Origin: DASTBU01 sp035711845
Lineage (GTDB): Bacteria > Acidobacteriota > Vicinamibacteria > Vicinamibacterales > 2-12-FULL-66-21
Direction: 5' to 3'
Length of the DNA stretch: 64,000 nucleotides
Assembly (NCBI GenBank): GCA_035711845.1
Contig: DASTBU010000081.1
Span: forward strand, 1-64,000
Shown here: positions 41,438-49,564 of the stretch, one piece after another
Layout: each line of letters begins with the position of its first letter
Position numbering within the stretch: the stretch's first letter is position 1
Program-made: the position numbers and the translations under genes
Notes under the pieces: generated by a model
What the model saw: the letters and a program-made list of their open reading frames with translations, nothing else
Database searches by the model: none
Told to the model about the DNA's origin: nothing

Positions 41438-41814
41438 CTGTTATCTCCTCGCCCGACGAGCGGGTGCAAATCGATTATAACGGGCGCGATGCGGGCGCGG
41501 CAACCGCCGGGCGCGGTCACGCGGTCCGCCGCCATGCTGTAACAAACTGACCCTACTTGACTTAGACGCCACAAGCGGGGGACTTGTCTCTGGCAGGCTC
41601 GCGGCAACATACTGAAGCGCGACGGCGGAAACGCCCCTGTGTGTGGCCGGCCAGCCCTGCAGGACCTCAGGAAGGTCCATCGTTCGTAGGCCGGACGGCG
41701 GGGTGATCGACCGCCAAGGCCCGCGCTGGACGATCGAAGAAATGCCCGGGCAGCATCGCGATGGTGAATGACGGACCCTGAACCGGGCGCGACGTCCCGG
41801 ACGCGACACCCCAC
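41438..41814. other. 377-bp intergenic region between erpA and pgi
   Basis: Contains the erpA promoter on the minus strand. No gene, RNA or repeat was recognised in the remaining 300 bp. Confidence 0.45.
41473..41502 (-). promoter_or_regulatory. sigma-70-like promoter for erpA
   Basis: On the minus strand, TTGCCG is followed after 18 bases by TATAAT, 35 nt before the ATG. No clear Fur-box palindrome was recognised over it by eye. Confidence 0.6.
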
Positions 41815-43488
41815 ATGCCGACGACCACTTTTGCTCCTGCCACCGATCTTGCCGACCGACTGCTCGCTGATCGCGCCGTGTCGCGCATCTGGGCGCGCGA
41901 TATCTCGGTCTGGGGCGCCGCACCGGGAAGCGCCGAGGCACGATCCATCAGCACCCGCCTGGGATGGCTCGACGTCGGGAGAACCATGGCCTCCGAGATC
42001 GAGCGCGTCGCACGCCTCGCGCACGAAGCGAGGCAGGAGCGCGTGCAGGCTGTCTATCTGCTCGGCATGGGCGGCAGCAGTCTCTGTGCCGAAGTGCTGC
42101 GGTCCGTGTTCGGTGTAGCCGAAGGACATCCCGAGCTCGTCGTGCTCGACACGACGGACGAACTGACGATCACGACGGCGGCCGCGCGCATGGATCCGGC
42201 CCGGACGTGGTTCATCGTCGCCAGCAAGAGCGGTGGCACCGTCGAAGTGGCTTCGCTCGAACGCTACTTCCGCGCGCGGGTCTCGACGGCGGTGAGAACG
42301 CCGCCGGGGCGCCAGTTCGTCGCGATCACCGACCCGGGCACCTCGCTCCAGCAGCTCGCGACCACCCAGGGTTATCGGGAGGTCTTCCTGAATCCAGCCG
42401 ACATCGGCGGCCGGTTCTCGGCGTTGTCGCTGTTCGGTCTCGTCCCGGCCGCACTGATCGGCTCAGCGCCGGACGAACTGCTCGCGGCCGGAAGGGCCAT
42501 GGCCGAAGGCTGCCGGCAGGAGAATCATGCGAATGCCGGCCTCGAGCTCGGCGCGTTCATCGGCGCCGCAGCGCTGAGCGGCAGGGACAAGCTCACGCTC
42601 GTCCTTCCACCCTCGTTGTCGGCGCTCGGGCTGTGGATCGAGCAGCTGATTGCCGAGAGCACCGGCAAACACGGAAAGGGTGCGCTTCCTGTCGTCGACG
42701 AAACGCTGGGCCGCCCCGACGAGTATGGGAGCGATCGGGTGTTCGTCGCGATGGCCACCGACCGCGACGAGCCTGATTCGCGCAGGCTCGACGCCCTCGA
42801 GGACGCAGGCTTCCCTGTCCTGAAGCTCTCCACGCGGATCGACGCGCTCGGATCGGAGTTCTTCCGCTGGGAGTTCGCGACCGCGGTCGCGGGGGCGGCG
42901 CTGGCCATCAACCCGTTCGACGAGCCGAACGTCTCGGAGGCAAAGGAGAAGACGAAGGCTCTGCTCGTGGCCTTCCGGAGTCAGGGACGGTTGCCGGAGC
43001 CCGCGTTCACAGCCGCTTCCAGCGATCTCGGGGTTTGGACCCCGGCGTTTGCGGGCGCTTCACCCGAAGCGCTGATCAAGGGGGCGCTGGCCTCGCTGTC
43101 GGCGGGCGACTACGTCGCCTTCCTCTCGTACCTCCCGGGGCTCGCTGCCGTCGAGGCGGCGATTGGCAACATCAGACAAGCCCTCCGGGCCAGATACCAG
43201 GTGGCGAGCACGTTCGGCGTGGGCCCTCGATATCTGCACTCGACGGGCCAGTATCACAAGGGGGGCCCCAACACGGCACTCGCCTTCGTGCTCACCAGCG
43301 ACGATACGACCAGCACTGACATCCCTGACGCGGGGTATTCGTTTTCGGTACTGAAGCGCGCCCAGGCTCTCGGCGACACAGAAGCGCTCACGGCGCACGG
43401 CCGCCGGGTCGTCAGGCTGCACCTGAAAGGCATCGTCGAGGACGCGGGCGCGGCGCTCGAACGAGCATTCACGGAGGCGCTCAGCTGA
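41815..43488 (+). CDS. pgi: Glucose-6-phosphate isomerase, Tal-PGI-type domain
   Basis: The 557-residue protein resembles the isomerase half of bifunctional transaldolase/PGI enzymes but lacks the transaldolase part. Conserved blocks are VYLLGMGGSSLCAEVLR (sugar-phosphate SIS motif), TWFIVASKSGGTVEVASLERYF, FVAITDPGTSL, GGRFSALSLFGLVPAAL, and GPRYLHSTGQYHKGGPN, which carries the PGI catalytic region. It interconverts glucose-6-phosphate and fructose-6-phosphate. A stand-alone gene; a 37-residue membrane miniprotein follows 15 bp later. Confidence 0.9.
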   Translation: MPTTTFAPATDLADRLLADRAVSRIWARDISVWGAAPGSAEARSISTRLGWLDVGRTMASEIERVARLAHEARQERVQAVYLLGMGGSSLCAEVLRSVFGVAEGHPELVVLDTTDELTITTAAARMDPARTWFIVASKSGGTVEVASLERYFRARVSTAVRTPPGRQFVAITDPGTSLQQLATTQGYREVFLNPADIGGRFSALSLFGLVPAALIGSAPDELLAAGRAMAEGCRQENHANAGLELGAFIGAAALSGRDKLTLVLPPSLSALGLWIEQLIAESTGKHGKGALPVVDETLGRPDEYGSDRVFVAMATDRDEPDSRRLDALEDAGFPVLKLSTRIDALGSEFFRWEFATAVAGAALAINPFDEPNVSEAKEKTKALLVAFRSQGRLPEPAFTAASSDLGVWTPAFAGASPEALIKGALASLSAGDYVAFLSYLPGLAAVEAAIGNIRQALRARYQVASTFGVGPRYLHSTGQYHKGGPNTALAFVLTSDDTTSTDIPDAGYSFSVLKRAQALGDTEALTAHGRRVVRLHLKGIVEDAGAALERAFTEALS

Positions 43489-43503
43489 GCTGGGCGGGAG
43501 TCC

Positions 43504-43617
43504 ATGAAGTGGACGTTTCAACGCGAGGCACAGTGGATGATGTGGCTGGCAATGATTCCAGCGCTGGTCATCCTCTGGACGCTGCTCTGGCCGTGGCTTC
43601 TTCGAGCGTTGAGGTAG
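43504..43617 (+). CDS. 37-residue single-TM miniprotein
   Basis: A short frame (ATG 43504 to TAG 43617) encodes MKWTFQREAQWMMWLAMIPA followed by LVILWTLLWPWLLRALR. It is one hydrophobic Trp-rich helix between basic ends, the profile of a small inner-membrane protein. GGGAG lies 3 nt before the ATG, a tight spacing. It follows pgi closely and is convergent with fumarase, ending 10 bp from the fumarase stop. Confidence 0.45.
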   Translation: MKWTFQREAQWMMWLAMIPALVILWTLLWPWLLRALR

Positions 43618-43627
43618 ATTCCCCGAA

Positions 43628-45157
43628 TCAGCGCCGCAACGTCTCGAGCACTGCTCCGGACTTCTCCTCCACCTCCTGGTGCAAGCTGTTGCCGTGCGCG
43701 TCCATCGTGACAATCGCCGGAAAGTCGCGGACCTGAAGATGCCACATGGCCTCCGGGGTCCCGAACTCCGTCAGTGACACGCCTTCGACGCGCTCGATGC
43801 AGCCCGCGTAGAACTGTGCCGCGCCTCCAATCGCATTGAGGTACACGGCTCCTGATTTGTTCAGACCGGCAAGGGTCTTCGCGCCCATGCCACCTTTGCC
43901 GATCACGACGCGCACTCCATATCGCTCGATGATGTCGGCCTGATACGGTTCCTCGCGGATGCTCGTCGTCGGCCCAGCCGCCGTGATCCGCCAGCCCTCA
44001 CCCTCCTTCACCGCCACCGGGCCGCAGTGATACAGCACGGATCCATTCAGGTCCACTGGCGGAGTGTGTTTCATCAGGTACGCGTGCACGGCGTCGCGGC
44101 CGGTAAAGACGCGGCCGGACACCAGCACCACGTCGCCGACCTTCAGCGCGCGGACCTGGTCGTCGGAAACGGGCGCGTGTAGCGGGATTTCGCGGCCCGT
44201 GCGAGGGAATCCCGCCGCGACCGCTTCAGGCGCGAGCATGGGCCGCGACGGCGTGCTGCCGTTCCTGTAGAGCCACGATCGGATCGTTCCGGTCGTGGAA
44301 TCCAGCCGGATGCCCAGCCGCCGGAACGCCCAGCAGTCGTACGCCACCGACACGAAGAAGCTGGCGGGCAACCGGTTCAGCGCGCCGATCTTGCAGCCGA
44401 TGAGCGACGTGGCGCCTCCGAAGCCCATCGGGCCCACGGTGAGACGGTTCGCTTCCTCCATGATCGATGTTTCGAGCCCAGCGAGCCGTGGATCCGGATT
44501 CACGTCGTCCAATGTGCGGAACAACTGCTCTTTCGCGTGGAGGTACCCCGACGTCCGGTCACCTCCAATGCAGACGCCAACCGCGCCCGGGCTGCAGCCC
44601 TTTCCCTGTGCCTTCCAGACGGCGTGCAGCACGGCCTTGCGGACGCCCTCCAGCGATCGATCCGCACGACCGAGGTGATCGAGCTCGGACGGCAGCGCGT
44701 ACTGGGCGTTCGTGTTCTCGCAGCCGCCGCCTTTCAGGATGAGTTTCACCTCGATATCGGGTTCCTCCCATTGCTCGAAATGGATGATCGGCGTGCCTGG
44801 CCCGAGGTTGTTGCCCGAGTTTTCACCGGTGATCGAATCGACCGAGTTGGGCCGCAATTTTCCTCGCCGCGTCGCCTCGGCAACCGCCTCGCGAATCTTC
44901 GTCCGCATCCAGATCTGGTTGGCGCCGACCGGGACCTTGACCTCGAACGTCGGCATCCCGGTGTCCTGACAGATGGGTCCGTCGCACGAAGCGGCCTGGT
45001 CGATGTTCTGCGCGATCACGTTCAGGGCCTGGCCTCCGCGGCTGTCCGGCGCCTCGGCGTCGAGTGCCCCCCCCATCGCCGCACGCACATCCGGGGGCAG
45101 ATCGGTCGAGGTTCGGGTGATCAGTGCAACCAGGCTGTCGAAAAAGGCAGGAAGCAT
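43628..45157 (-). CDS. fumA: Fumarate hydratase class I (iron-sulfur type)
   Basis: The 509-residue protein carries the alpha part (ITGENSGNNLGPGTPIIHF, LKGGGCENTNAQ, GKGCSPGAVGVCIGGDRTSG) and the beta part (PVSDDQVRALKVGDVVLVSG, GPTTSIREEPYQADIIERYG, VVIGKGGMGAKTL) in one chain, as in FumA/FumB. The 4Fe-4S cysteines appear in the CQDTGMP, GGGCEN and KGCSPG blocks. It hydrates fumarate to malate. Translation starts at ATG 45157 with no Shine-Dalgarno sequence; TATACT lies 6 nt upstream. The divergent neighbour is aspartase, which also makes fumarate. Confidence 0.94.
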   Translation of the reverse strand: MLPAFFDSLVALITRTSTDLPPDVRAAMGGALDAEAPDSRGGQALNVIAQNIDQAASCDGPICQDTGMPTFEVKVPVGANQIWMRTKIREAVAEATRRGKLRPNSVDSITGENSGNNLGPGTPIIHFEQWEEPDIEVKLILKGGGCENTNAQYALPSELDHLGRADRSLEGVRKAVLHAVWKAQGKGCSPGAVGVCIGGDRTSGYLHAKEQLFRTLDDVNPDPRLAGLETSIMEEANRLTVGPMGFGGATSLIGCKIGALNRLPASFFVSVAYDCWAFRRLGIRLDSTTGTIRSWLYRNGSTPSRPMLAPEAVAAGFPRTGREIPLHAPVSDDQVRALKVGDVVLVSGRVFTGRDAVHAYLMKHTPPVDLNGSVLYHCGPVAVKEGEGWRITAAGPTTSIREEPYQADIIERYGVRVVIGKGGMGAKTLAGLNKSGAVYLNAIGGAAQFYAGCIERVEGVSLTEFGTPEAMWHLQVRDFPAIVTMDAHGNSLHQEVEEKSGAVLETLRR

Positions 45158-45163
45158 ATGGGA

Positions 45164-45169
45164 AGTATA
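45164..45169 (-). promoter_or_regulatory. -10 element close to fumarase start
   Basis: TATACT on the minus strand ends 6 nt before ATG 45157, which would place the transcript start at the start codon. Confidence 0.5.
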
Positions 45170-45267
45170 ATCAGATCGCGTGGTCCCGCCGCGGCAGTCA
45201 CGGCTGAAGCGAACGGCTGCGCTGACCTCCAGACGTAGTGCTTGCGCACCAGGGACGCACACCCACC

Positions 45268-46881
45268 ATGAAGTACCGCATCGAACGCGACCCGCTCGGC
45301 GAAGTCCGCGTCCCGTTCGACGCCTACTACGGCGCTCAGACAATGCGGGCGGTCGAGAACTTTCCCATCAGCGGTATGACCGCCCATCCCGAAATGGTGG
45401 TCGCCACCCTCCTCGTCAAGAAGGCCGCCGCCGAAGCCAACCGCGCGCTCGGTCGTCTCTCGGACGATGTGGCGGATGCCATTGTGTCGGCTGCCGACGA
45501 GGTGCTGGCGGGAAAGCTGCGCGACCAGTTCGTCGTGGATGTTTACCAGGCCGGAGCGGGCACGTCGCACAACATGAACGCCAACGAGGTGCTCGCCAAT
45601 CGTGCAGCCGAGCTCCTTGGTGCGGCGCGCGGTCAGTACTCGGTGGTGCACCCCAACGATCACGTGAACATGAGCCAGTCGACGAACGACGTGTTCCCGA
45701 CGGCGACGCGACTGGCGATCCTGTCGATGCAGGCCGAGCTGCTGACGAGCGCCCACGCGCTGGCGAACGGGCTGCGGTCGAAAAGTCGCGAGTTCGCGCA
45801 CGTTCTGAAAACCGGGCGCACGCACTTGCAGGATGCCGTGCCAATCACGCTCGGGCAGGAGCTCAGCGGCTACGCCGCAAATATCGCGTTGGCGGCGCGC
45901 GAGCTCGAGCGAGCCTCGGAGCCTCTGCTCGAATTGAACCTCGGCGCTACCGCGCTCGGAACCGGGCTGAACGCCGGCGACGACTACACGGAGCTCGCCG
46001 TCCGGAACCTCGCGCGATATACAGGCCTGCTCGTGCGGCCGGCAGAGAACCGGTTCCGGGTCACCCAGAGCATGGGAGACGTCCTCGGCTGGTCGGGCGC
46101 GCTTCGCCGCCTGGCAGTCGAAGTGTCGAAAGCCGCCTCCGATCTGCGGCTGCTCAGCATGGGGCCCCGTGCGGGCATCGCCGAGATCAGGCTGCCGCCC
46201 GTCCAGCCGGGATCCTCGATCATGCCGGGCAAGGTCAATCCATCCGTGCCCGAGATGGTCAACCAGGTCTGCTACCAGGTAACCGGCTGCGATCAGACGA
46301 TCCACTCGGCTGCCGACGCCGGTCAGCTGGAGCTCAACGTGATGATGCCGGTCATCGCCTGGAATGCCATCCATGCGAGCCGGATCCTGCGGCAGGCGAT
46401 GAAGGTCTTTCAAGAGCGATGCATCGCCGGTATCGAGGCCGACGAAGAGCGCTGCCGCGAGCTGCTCGATCGCAGTACGGCGGTGGCCACTGCGCTCAGC
46501 CCGCACATCGGCTACGCTGTGACGGCCGAGATTGCGAAGCACGCCGTTCTGACCGGACGTCCGGTGAAGGACATCGCGCGCGAGCGCAAGCTGCTGACCG
46601 ATCGCGAGCTGGATACGATCCTGTCGGCGGAAGCCATGACCTCGCCAGGGGTCCCTGGCGGCAGTAGAGAACCCGACGATGATCCAGAAACGACTCTGCG
46701 TCCTGGTGATCGCCCTGCTCGGAGCGCAGGGGCTCGCCGCAAGCCAGCGGCAGCAGCAGCACACAAGGCTGTTCCCGCCGGAAAACCTGGGCCTGCTCGA
46801 GGGTCCGGACCGCGACGAGTGGCAGCGGCCCGATCGAATCATGGACGAGCTGCGGATCGCCGAGGGCAGCGTCGTCGGTGA
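45268..46881 (+). CDS. aspA: Aspartate ammonia-lyase, with extended C-terminus
   Basis: The aspartase/fumarase II fold is complete: RIERDPLGEVRVPFDAYYGA, QFVVDVYQAGAGTSHNMNAN, NDHVNMSQSTNDVFPTA, GRTHLQDAVPITLGQE, GATALGTGLN and the signature GSSIMPGKVNPSVPEMVNQV. DQFxVDVYQ and PEMVNQVCYQV favour aspartase over fumarase C. It converts L-aspartate to fumarate and ammonia. The natural C-terminus should be near LDTILSAEAMTSPGVPG (about 465), but the frame continues 70 low-complexity residues into the next gene, a 203-bp overlap. A TAG lies one frame away at 46665. Confidence 0.9.
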   Translation: MKYRIERDPLGEVRVPFDAYYGAQTMRAVENFPISGMTAHPEMVVATLLVKKAAAEANRALGRLSDDVADAIVSAADEVLAGKLRDQFVVDVYQAGAGTSHNMNANEVLANRAAELLGAARGQYSVVHPNDHVNMSQSTNDVFPTATRLAILSMQAELLTSAHALANGLRSKSREFAHVLKTGRTHLQDAVPITLGQELSGYAANIALAARELERASEPLLELNLGATALGTGLNAGDDYTELAVRNLARYTGLLVRPAENRFRVTQSMGDVLGWSGALRRLAVEVSKAASDLRLLSMGPRAGIAEIRLPPVQPGSSIMPGKVNPSVPEMVNQVCYQVTGCDQTIHSAADAGQLELNVMMPVIAWNAIHASRILRQAMKVFQERCIAGIEADEERCRELLDRSTAVATALSPHIGYAVTAEIAKHAVLTGRPVKDIARERKLLTDRELDTILSAEAMTSPGVPGGSREPDDDPETTLRPGDRPARSAGARRKPAAAAAHKAVPAGKPGPARGSGPRRVAAARSNHGRAADRRGQRRR

Positions 46882-47746
46882 TCTCGGCGCAGGCAGCGGC
46901 TGGTTCACGGTCAGGCTGGCCAGCCGGGTCGGGCCGAACGGCAAGGTCTACGCCGAAGACATCCAGCCGGAGATGTTCAGCGCGATCAAGCTGCGCGTGC
47001 AGCGCGAGGGATGGCGGAACGTCGAGCCCGTCCTCGGCACGGCATCCGATCCGCGCTTTCCGAAGGAGGCCCTGGACGCGATCCTCATCGTGGCGTCGTA
47101 CTACGAGATGGACGAGCCGATCGTCCTGCTTCGAAACGTCGCGCGCGCGCTCAAACCGACGGGCCTGCTCGGGATCGTGGACTTCACGAAGGAAGGGTTC
47201 GGGCCCGGGCCGCCGATGGAGGAACGAGTCGAGCCGGAGCAGATCATCCGACACGCGGAAGCGGCCGGCCTGAAACTGCACTCCCGGCCCGACATCCTGC
47301 CGTACCAGTACTTGCTGATCTTTGAAAAAGACTCGGTTCAGGGTTCAGGGGTTCAGGGGGTTCCGGGGTTCGGGGTTCCGCCTTCCCGTAACCCTCCAGA
47401 CCGTGGGCAGGATCCCGGCGGCGACGAGAACCTTGTAGAGGTCGACCGGCAGAAACGCATAGAAGCCGGCGCGGAGTGCGGCCTCGAAACCGAGCGGGGT
47501 GGGGCGTGCGAACAGGGCGAGCCAGGTCACGCCGAACGTGAAGATGATGGCCAGGCCGCCGCTCATCGCGAGCACCGAGGCGCCGTAACGCCGATCGAAG
47601 CCTCGTTCGGCGAGCCAGCCCGTGAGGAACGCGGCCAGCGGATAGCTCAGAAGATATCCGCCGGTCGGACCGAGCAGACGGAATACGCCTGCCGGCAGCA
47701 CAGCCGAGGGCGCGAACACCGGCAAGCCCGCAATCCCCGCGCATAG
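46679..47746 (+). CDS. Exported SAM-dependent methyltransferase-fold protein, tail over-extended
   Basis: The core (residues 1-220, to about 47335) is a class I methyltransferase with an N-terminal signal-like helix (LCVLVIALLGAQGLAASQ). Motif I is VVGDLGAGSGWFTVRLA, then VYAEDIQPEMFSAIK, DAILIVASYYEMD and LKPTGLLGIVDFTKEGF. After IFEKDS the frame runs through a GGTTCAG repeat array and then 120 residues antisense to bioY, ending at 47746. That tail is unlike any family and the real stop was probably lost in the repeat. An exported SAM-dependent enzyme is unexpected, because SAM is cytoplasmic. Confidence 0.72.
   Translation: MIQKRLCVLVIALLGAQGLAASQRQQQHTRLFPPENLGLLEGPDRDEWQRPDRIMDELRIAEGSVVGDLGAGSGWFTVRLASRVGPNGKVYAEDIQPEMFSAIKLRVQREGWRNVEPVLGTASDPRFPKEALDAILIVASYYEMDEPIVLLRNVARALKPTGLLGIVDFTKEGFGPGPPMEERVEPEQIIRHAEAAGLKLHSRPDILPYQYLLIFEKDSVQGSGVQGVPGFGVPPSRNPPDRGQDPGGDENLVEVDRQKRIEAGAECGLETERGGACEQGEPGHAEREDDGQAAAHREHRGAVTPIEASFGEPAREERGQRIAQKISAGRTEQTEYACRQHSRGREHRQARNPRA
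47335..47380. repeat. Heptamer-type array A (GGTTCAG family)
   Basis: Six units of GGTTCAG with 7-9 base spacing (7, 8, 9, 8, 7, 7), the last three diverged to GGTTCCG or GGTTCGG. It lies at the convergent junction of the methyltransferase gene and bioY and encodes the last residues of BioY. Confidence 0.8.
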
Positions 47747-47980
47747 ATACAGCAGCTGGCTCGACATGCCGAGCCTCGAGCCGAGCGCGGCGCCGCCGAG
47801 GAGCACTACCATGGGCTGCAGCGTCAGCGGCACCGGCGTGAAGGGCAATGGCACCGCCACCTGCGCGGCGATTGCCGTGAGCAGCGCCAGAAACACCACC
47901 GCTGCCACACGGATCGCGCGGGACACTTCCGCGTGACCGGAAACCGCACCGAGCACGGTGCCGACTTCAGTCTGAGCCAT
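47345..47980 (-). CDS. bioY: BioY biotin transporter S component
   Basis: The 211-residue protein has six helices and BioY blocks: ALLTAIAAQVAVPLPFTPVP, LTLQPMVVLLGGAALGSRLG, YLCAGIAGLPVFA, FRLLGPTGGYLLSYPLAAFLTGW, and GFYAFLPVDLYKVLVAAGIL. BioY binds biotin and works alone or with EcfA/T energy subunits, none of which is here. The C-terminus after TVWRVT (RRNPEPRNPLNP) is encoded by the GGTTCAG array and is probably not functional. Confidence 0.92.
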   Translation of the reverse strand: MAQTEVGTVLGAVSGHAEVSRAIRVAAVVFLALLTAIAAQVAVPLPFTPVPLTLQPMVVLLGGAALGSRLGMSSQLLYLCAGIAGLPVFAPSAVLPAGVFRLLGPTGGYLLSYPLAAFLTGWLAERGFDRRYGASVLAMSGGLAIIFTFGVTWLALFARPTPLGFEAALRAGFYAFLPVDLYKVLVAAGILPTVWRVTGRRNPEPRNPLNP

Positions 47981-48035
47981 TCTCTCGGGATCCTTTCGTC
48001 CTGTTCCGGGCCTCGAGACCGGAAAATTCTACTGT

Positions 48036-48833
48036 ATGCACTCAGCACTGACAATTGCCGGCAGCGATTCGGGGGCGGGCGCGGGCATTCAAGCGGATCT
48101 CAAGACCTTTGCCGCCCACGGCGTCTACGGCACCTGCGCCATCACGGCGGTCACGGCCCAGAATACCGTCGGGGTCACGATGTGGCAGGCGATGCCGGCC
48201 GATCTCGTGACGGCGCAGATCGAGGCGATTGCGGAGGATATTCCCCCTCAGGCGGTGAAGGTCGGCATGCTCGCCAACGCCGCCGTGACCGAAGCCGTCG
48301 CCGCCGCCATCGCCGAGCTCGATCTGCCCCACGTCGTCGTCGATCCCGTGATGATCGCAAAAGGGGGCGACCGTCTGCTCGAGGAGGAGGCCATCGAGGC
48401 GATTCGCACGGAGCTGTTGCCGCGGGCGCACGTGGTCACGCCGAACATCTCTGAGGCGGAAGTGCTCTCGGGCCTGCGGATCACCGATATCGAGGGCATG
48501 CGACGGGCCGGCAAAGCGATCCTCGGGCTGGGTCCCCGGCTCGTCATCGTGAAGGGCGGGCACCTCGAAGGACCGGAGTCCGTGGACGTCGTGACCGGCA
48601 TCCATGAAGAGTTCGAGGTGCGGGGACCGCGGATTCCCGGCCGGAACACGCATGGCACCGGCTGCACGCTTTCCTCCGCCATCGCGGCCAACCTTGCCCG
48701 AGGGTTGACCGACCGCGCGGCGATCACGCGCGCGCGGCAGTATCTCGAAGGCGCCATCCGGCATGCGCCCGGTCTTGGGCGGGGCCATGGGCCGCTCCAG
48801 CATTTCTGGGGCAGGTATACTGAAAACAGGTGA
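48036..48833 (+). CDS. thiD: Hydroxymethylpyrimidine/phosphomethylpyrimidine kinase
   Basis: The 265-residue protein opens ALTIAGSDSGAGAGIQADLK and has VYGTCAITAVTAQNT, VKVGMLAN, VVVDPVMIAKGGDRLL, TPNISEAEVLSG and the anion-hole and catalytic block GRNTHGTGCTLSSAIAANLA. This is ThiD of thiamine pyrophosphate synthesis, which phosphorylates HMP twice. Its TGA lies 1 bp before the moaE start, the first link in a long co-directional run. Confidence 0.95.
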   Translation: MHSALTIAGSDSGAGAGIQADLKTFAAHGVYGTCAITAVTAQNTVGVTMWQAMPADLVTAQIEAIAEDIPPQAVKVGMLANAAVTEAVAAAIAELDLPHVVVDPVMIAKGGDRLLEEEAIEAIRTELLPRAHVVTPNISEAEVLSGLRITDIEGMRRAGKAILGLGPRLVIVKGGHLEGPESVDVVTGIHEEFEVRGPRIPGRNTHGTGCTLSSAIAANLARGLTDRAAITRARQYLEGAIRHAPGLGRGHGPLQHFWGRYTENR

Positions 48834-48834
48834 T

Positions 48835-49311
48835 ATGTCGGTGCCCGCCTTCCACGTCACGTCCGAGGTGCTCGACCCCGGAGCAGCGGTTTCGGCGGTG
48901 GCAACCGCCGGTTGCGGAGCGCTGGCGACGTTCGTGGGTCTTGTGCGGGACACCAACGCCGGTCGCCGCGTGCTGTGGCTCGACTACGAAGCCTACGGTC
49001 CACTGGCGGAGAAGACCTTCGAACGGATTGCCCGCGAATCGTCCGAACGATGGCCGGCAACCCGGATGGCGATTCATCACCGGAGTGGACGATTGGCAAT
49101 CGGTGAGGCCAGCATCGTCATCGCAGTCGCGGCGCCCCATCGCGCCGATGCGTTTGCTGCCTGCCGCTACGCGATCGAACGCGTGAAACAGGTCGCGCCC
49201 ATCTGGAAACACGAGCATTTCGAGGACGGGGACGTCTGGATCGAGGGCGCAACGGCCGATCCCACCGACGAGGCGGCGCGACAGGTCGCGCTCGAGCGGG
49301 CATGCTCGTAA
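48835..49311 (+). CDS. moaE: Molybdopterin synthase large subunit
   Basis: From ATG 48835 (AGGTGAT upstream) the 158-residue protein has MoaE hallmarks: ALATFVGLVRDTNAGRRVLWLDYEAYGPLAEKTF, IHHRSGRLAIGEASIVIAVAAPHRADAF, and RYAIERVKQVAPIWKHEHFEDG with both catalytic Lys. It adds sulfur to cyclic pyranopterin monophosphate, taking it from MoaD. It is coupled to thiD upstream and overlaps moaD by 10 bp. Confidence 0.95.
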   Translation: MSVPAFHVTSEVLDPGAAVSAVATAGCGALATFVGLVRDTNAGRRVLWLDYEAYGPLAEKTFERIARESSERWPATRMAIHHRSGRLAIGEASIVIAVAAPHRADAFAACRYAIERVKQVAPIWKHEHFEDGDVWIEGATADPTDEAARQVALERACS

Positions 49312-49547
49312 AAGTGCGGCTGTTCGCACGCCTGCGGGAGCTGGCCGGAACCGCCGAGCTCACCCGCGAAGTGCCTGACGGATCGACCGCGGAGGCGCTC
49401 TGGCGGGTGGTCGCTCGGGACTTTCCGGCCATGGCGGATTACGGGCGGACGGTTTCGTGCGCGGTCAACGAAGAGTACGCCCGTGTGACTACGGTATTGA
49501 AGCCGGGCGACGAGGTCGCGTTTCTGCCGCCGGTCTCCGGCGGCTGA
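49302..49547 (+). CDS. moaD: Molybdopterin synthase sulfur carrier subunit
   Basis: An 81-residue ubiquitin-like protein (VKVRLFARLRELAGTAEL, VNEEYARVTTVLKPGDEVAFLPPVSGG) ending in the diagnostic Gly-Gly that is adenylated and thiocarboxylated. It starts inside the end of moaE, so the two synthase subunits are translationally coupled. Confidence 0.95.
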   Translation: MLVKVRLFARLRELAGTAELTREVPDGSTAEALWRVVARDFPAMADYGRTVSCAVNEEYARVTTVLKPGDEVAFLPPVSGG

Positions 49548-49564
49548 CGGCGAACGCCATACGC

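Noticed and set aside
39131..41542. 803-codon open frame on the plus strand over the PHP and Fur-rubrerythrin genes
   Set aside because: It is antisense to three genes with clear family motifs and shows only Arg/Ala/Gly/Pro-rich high-GC composition with no domain.
48763..48834. 24-codon N-terminal extension of MoaE
   Set aside because: It overlaps thiD and lacks homology; AGGTGAT before ATG 48835 sets the start.
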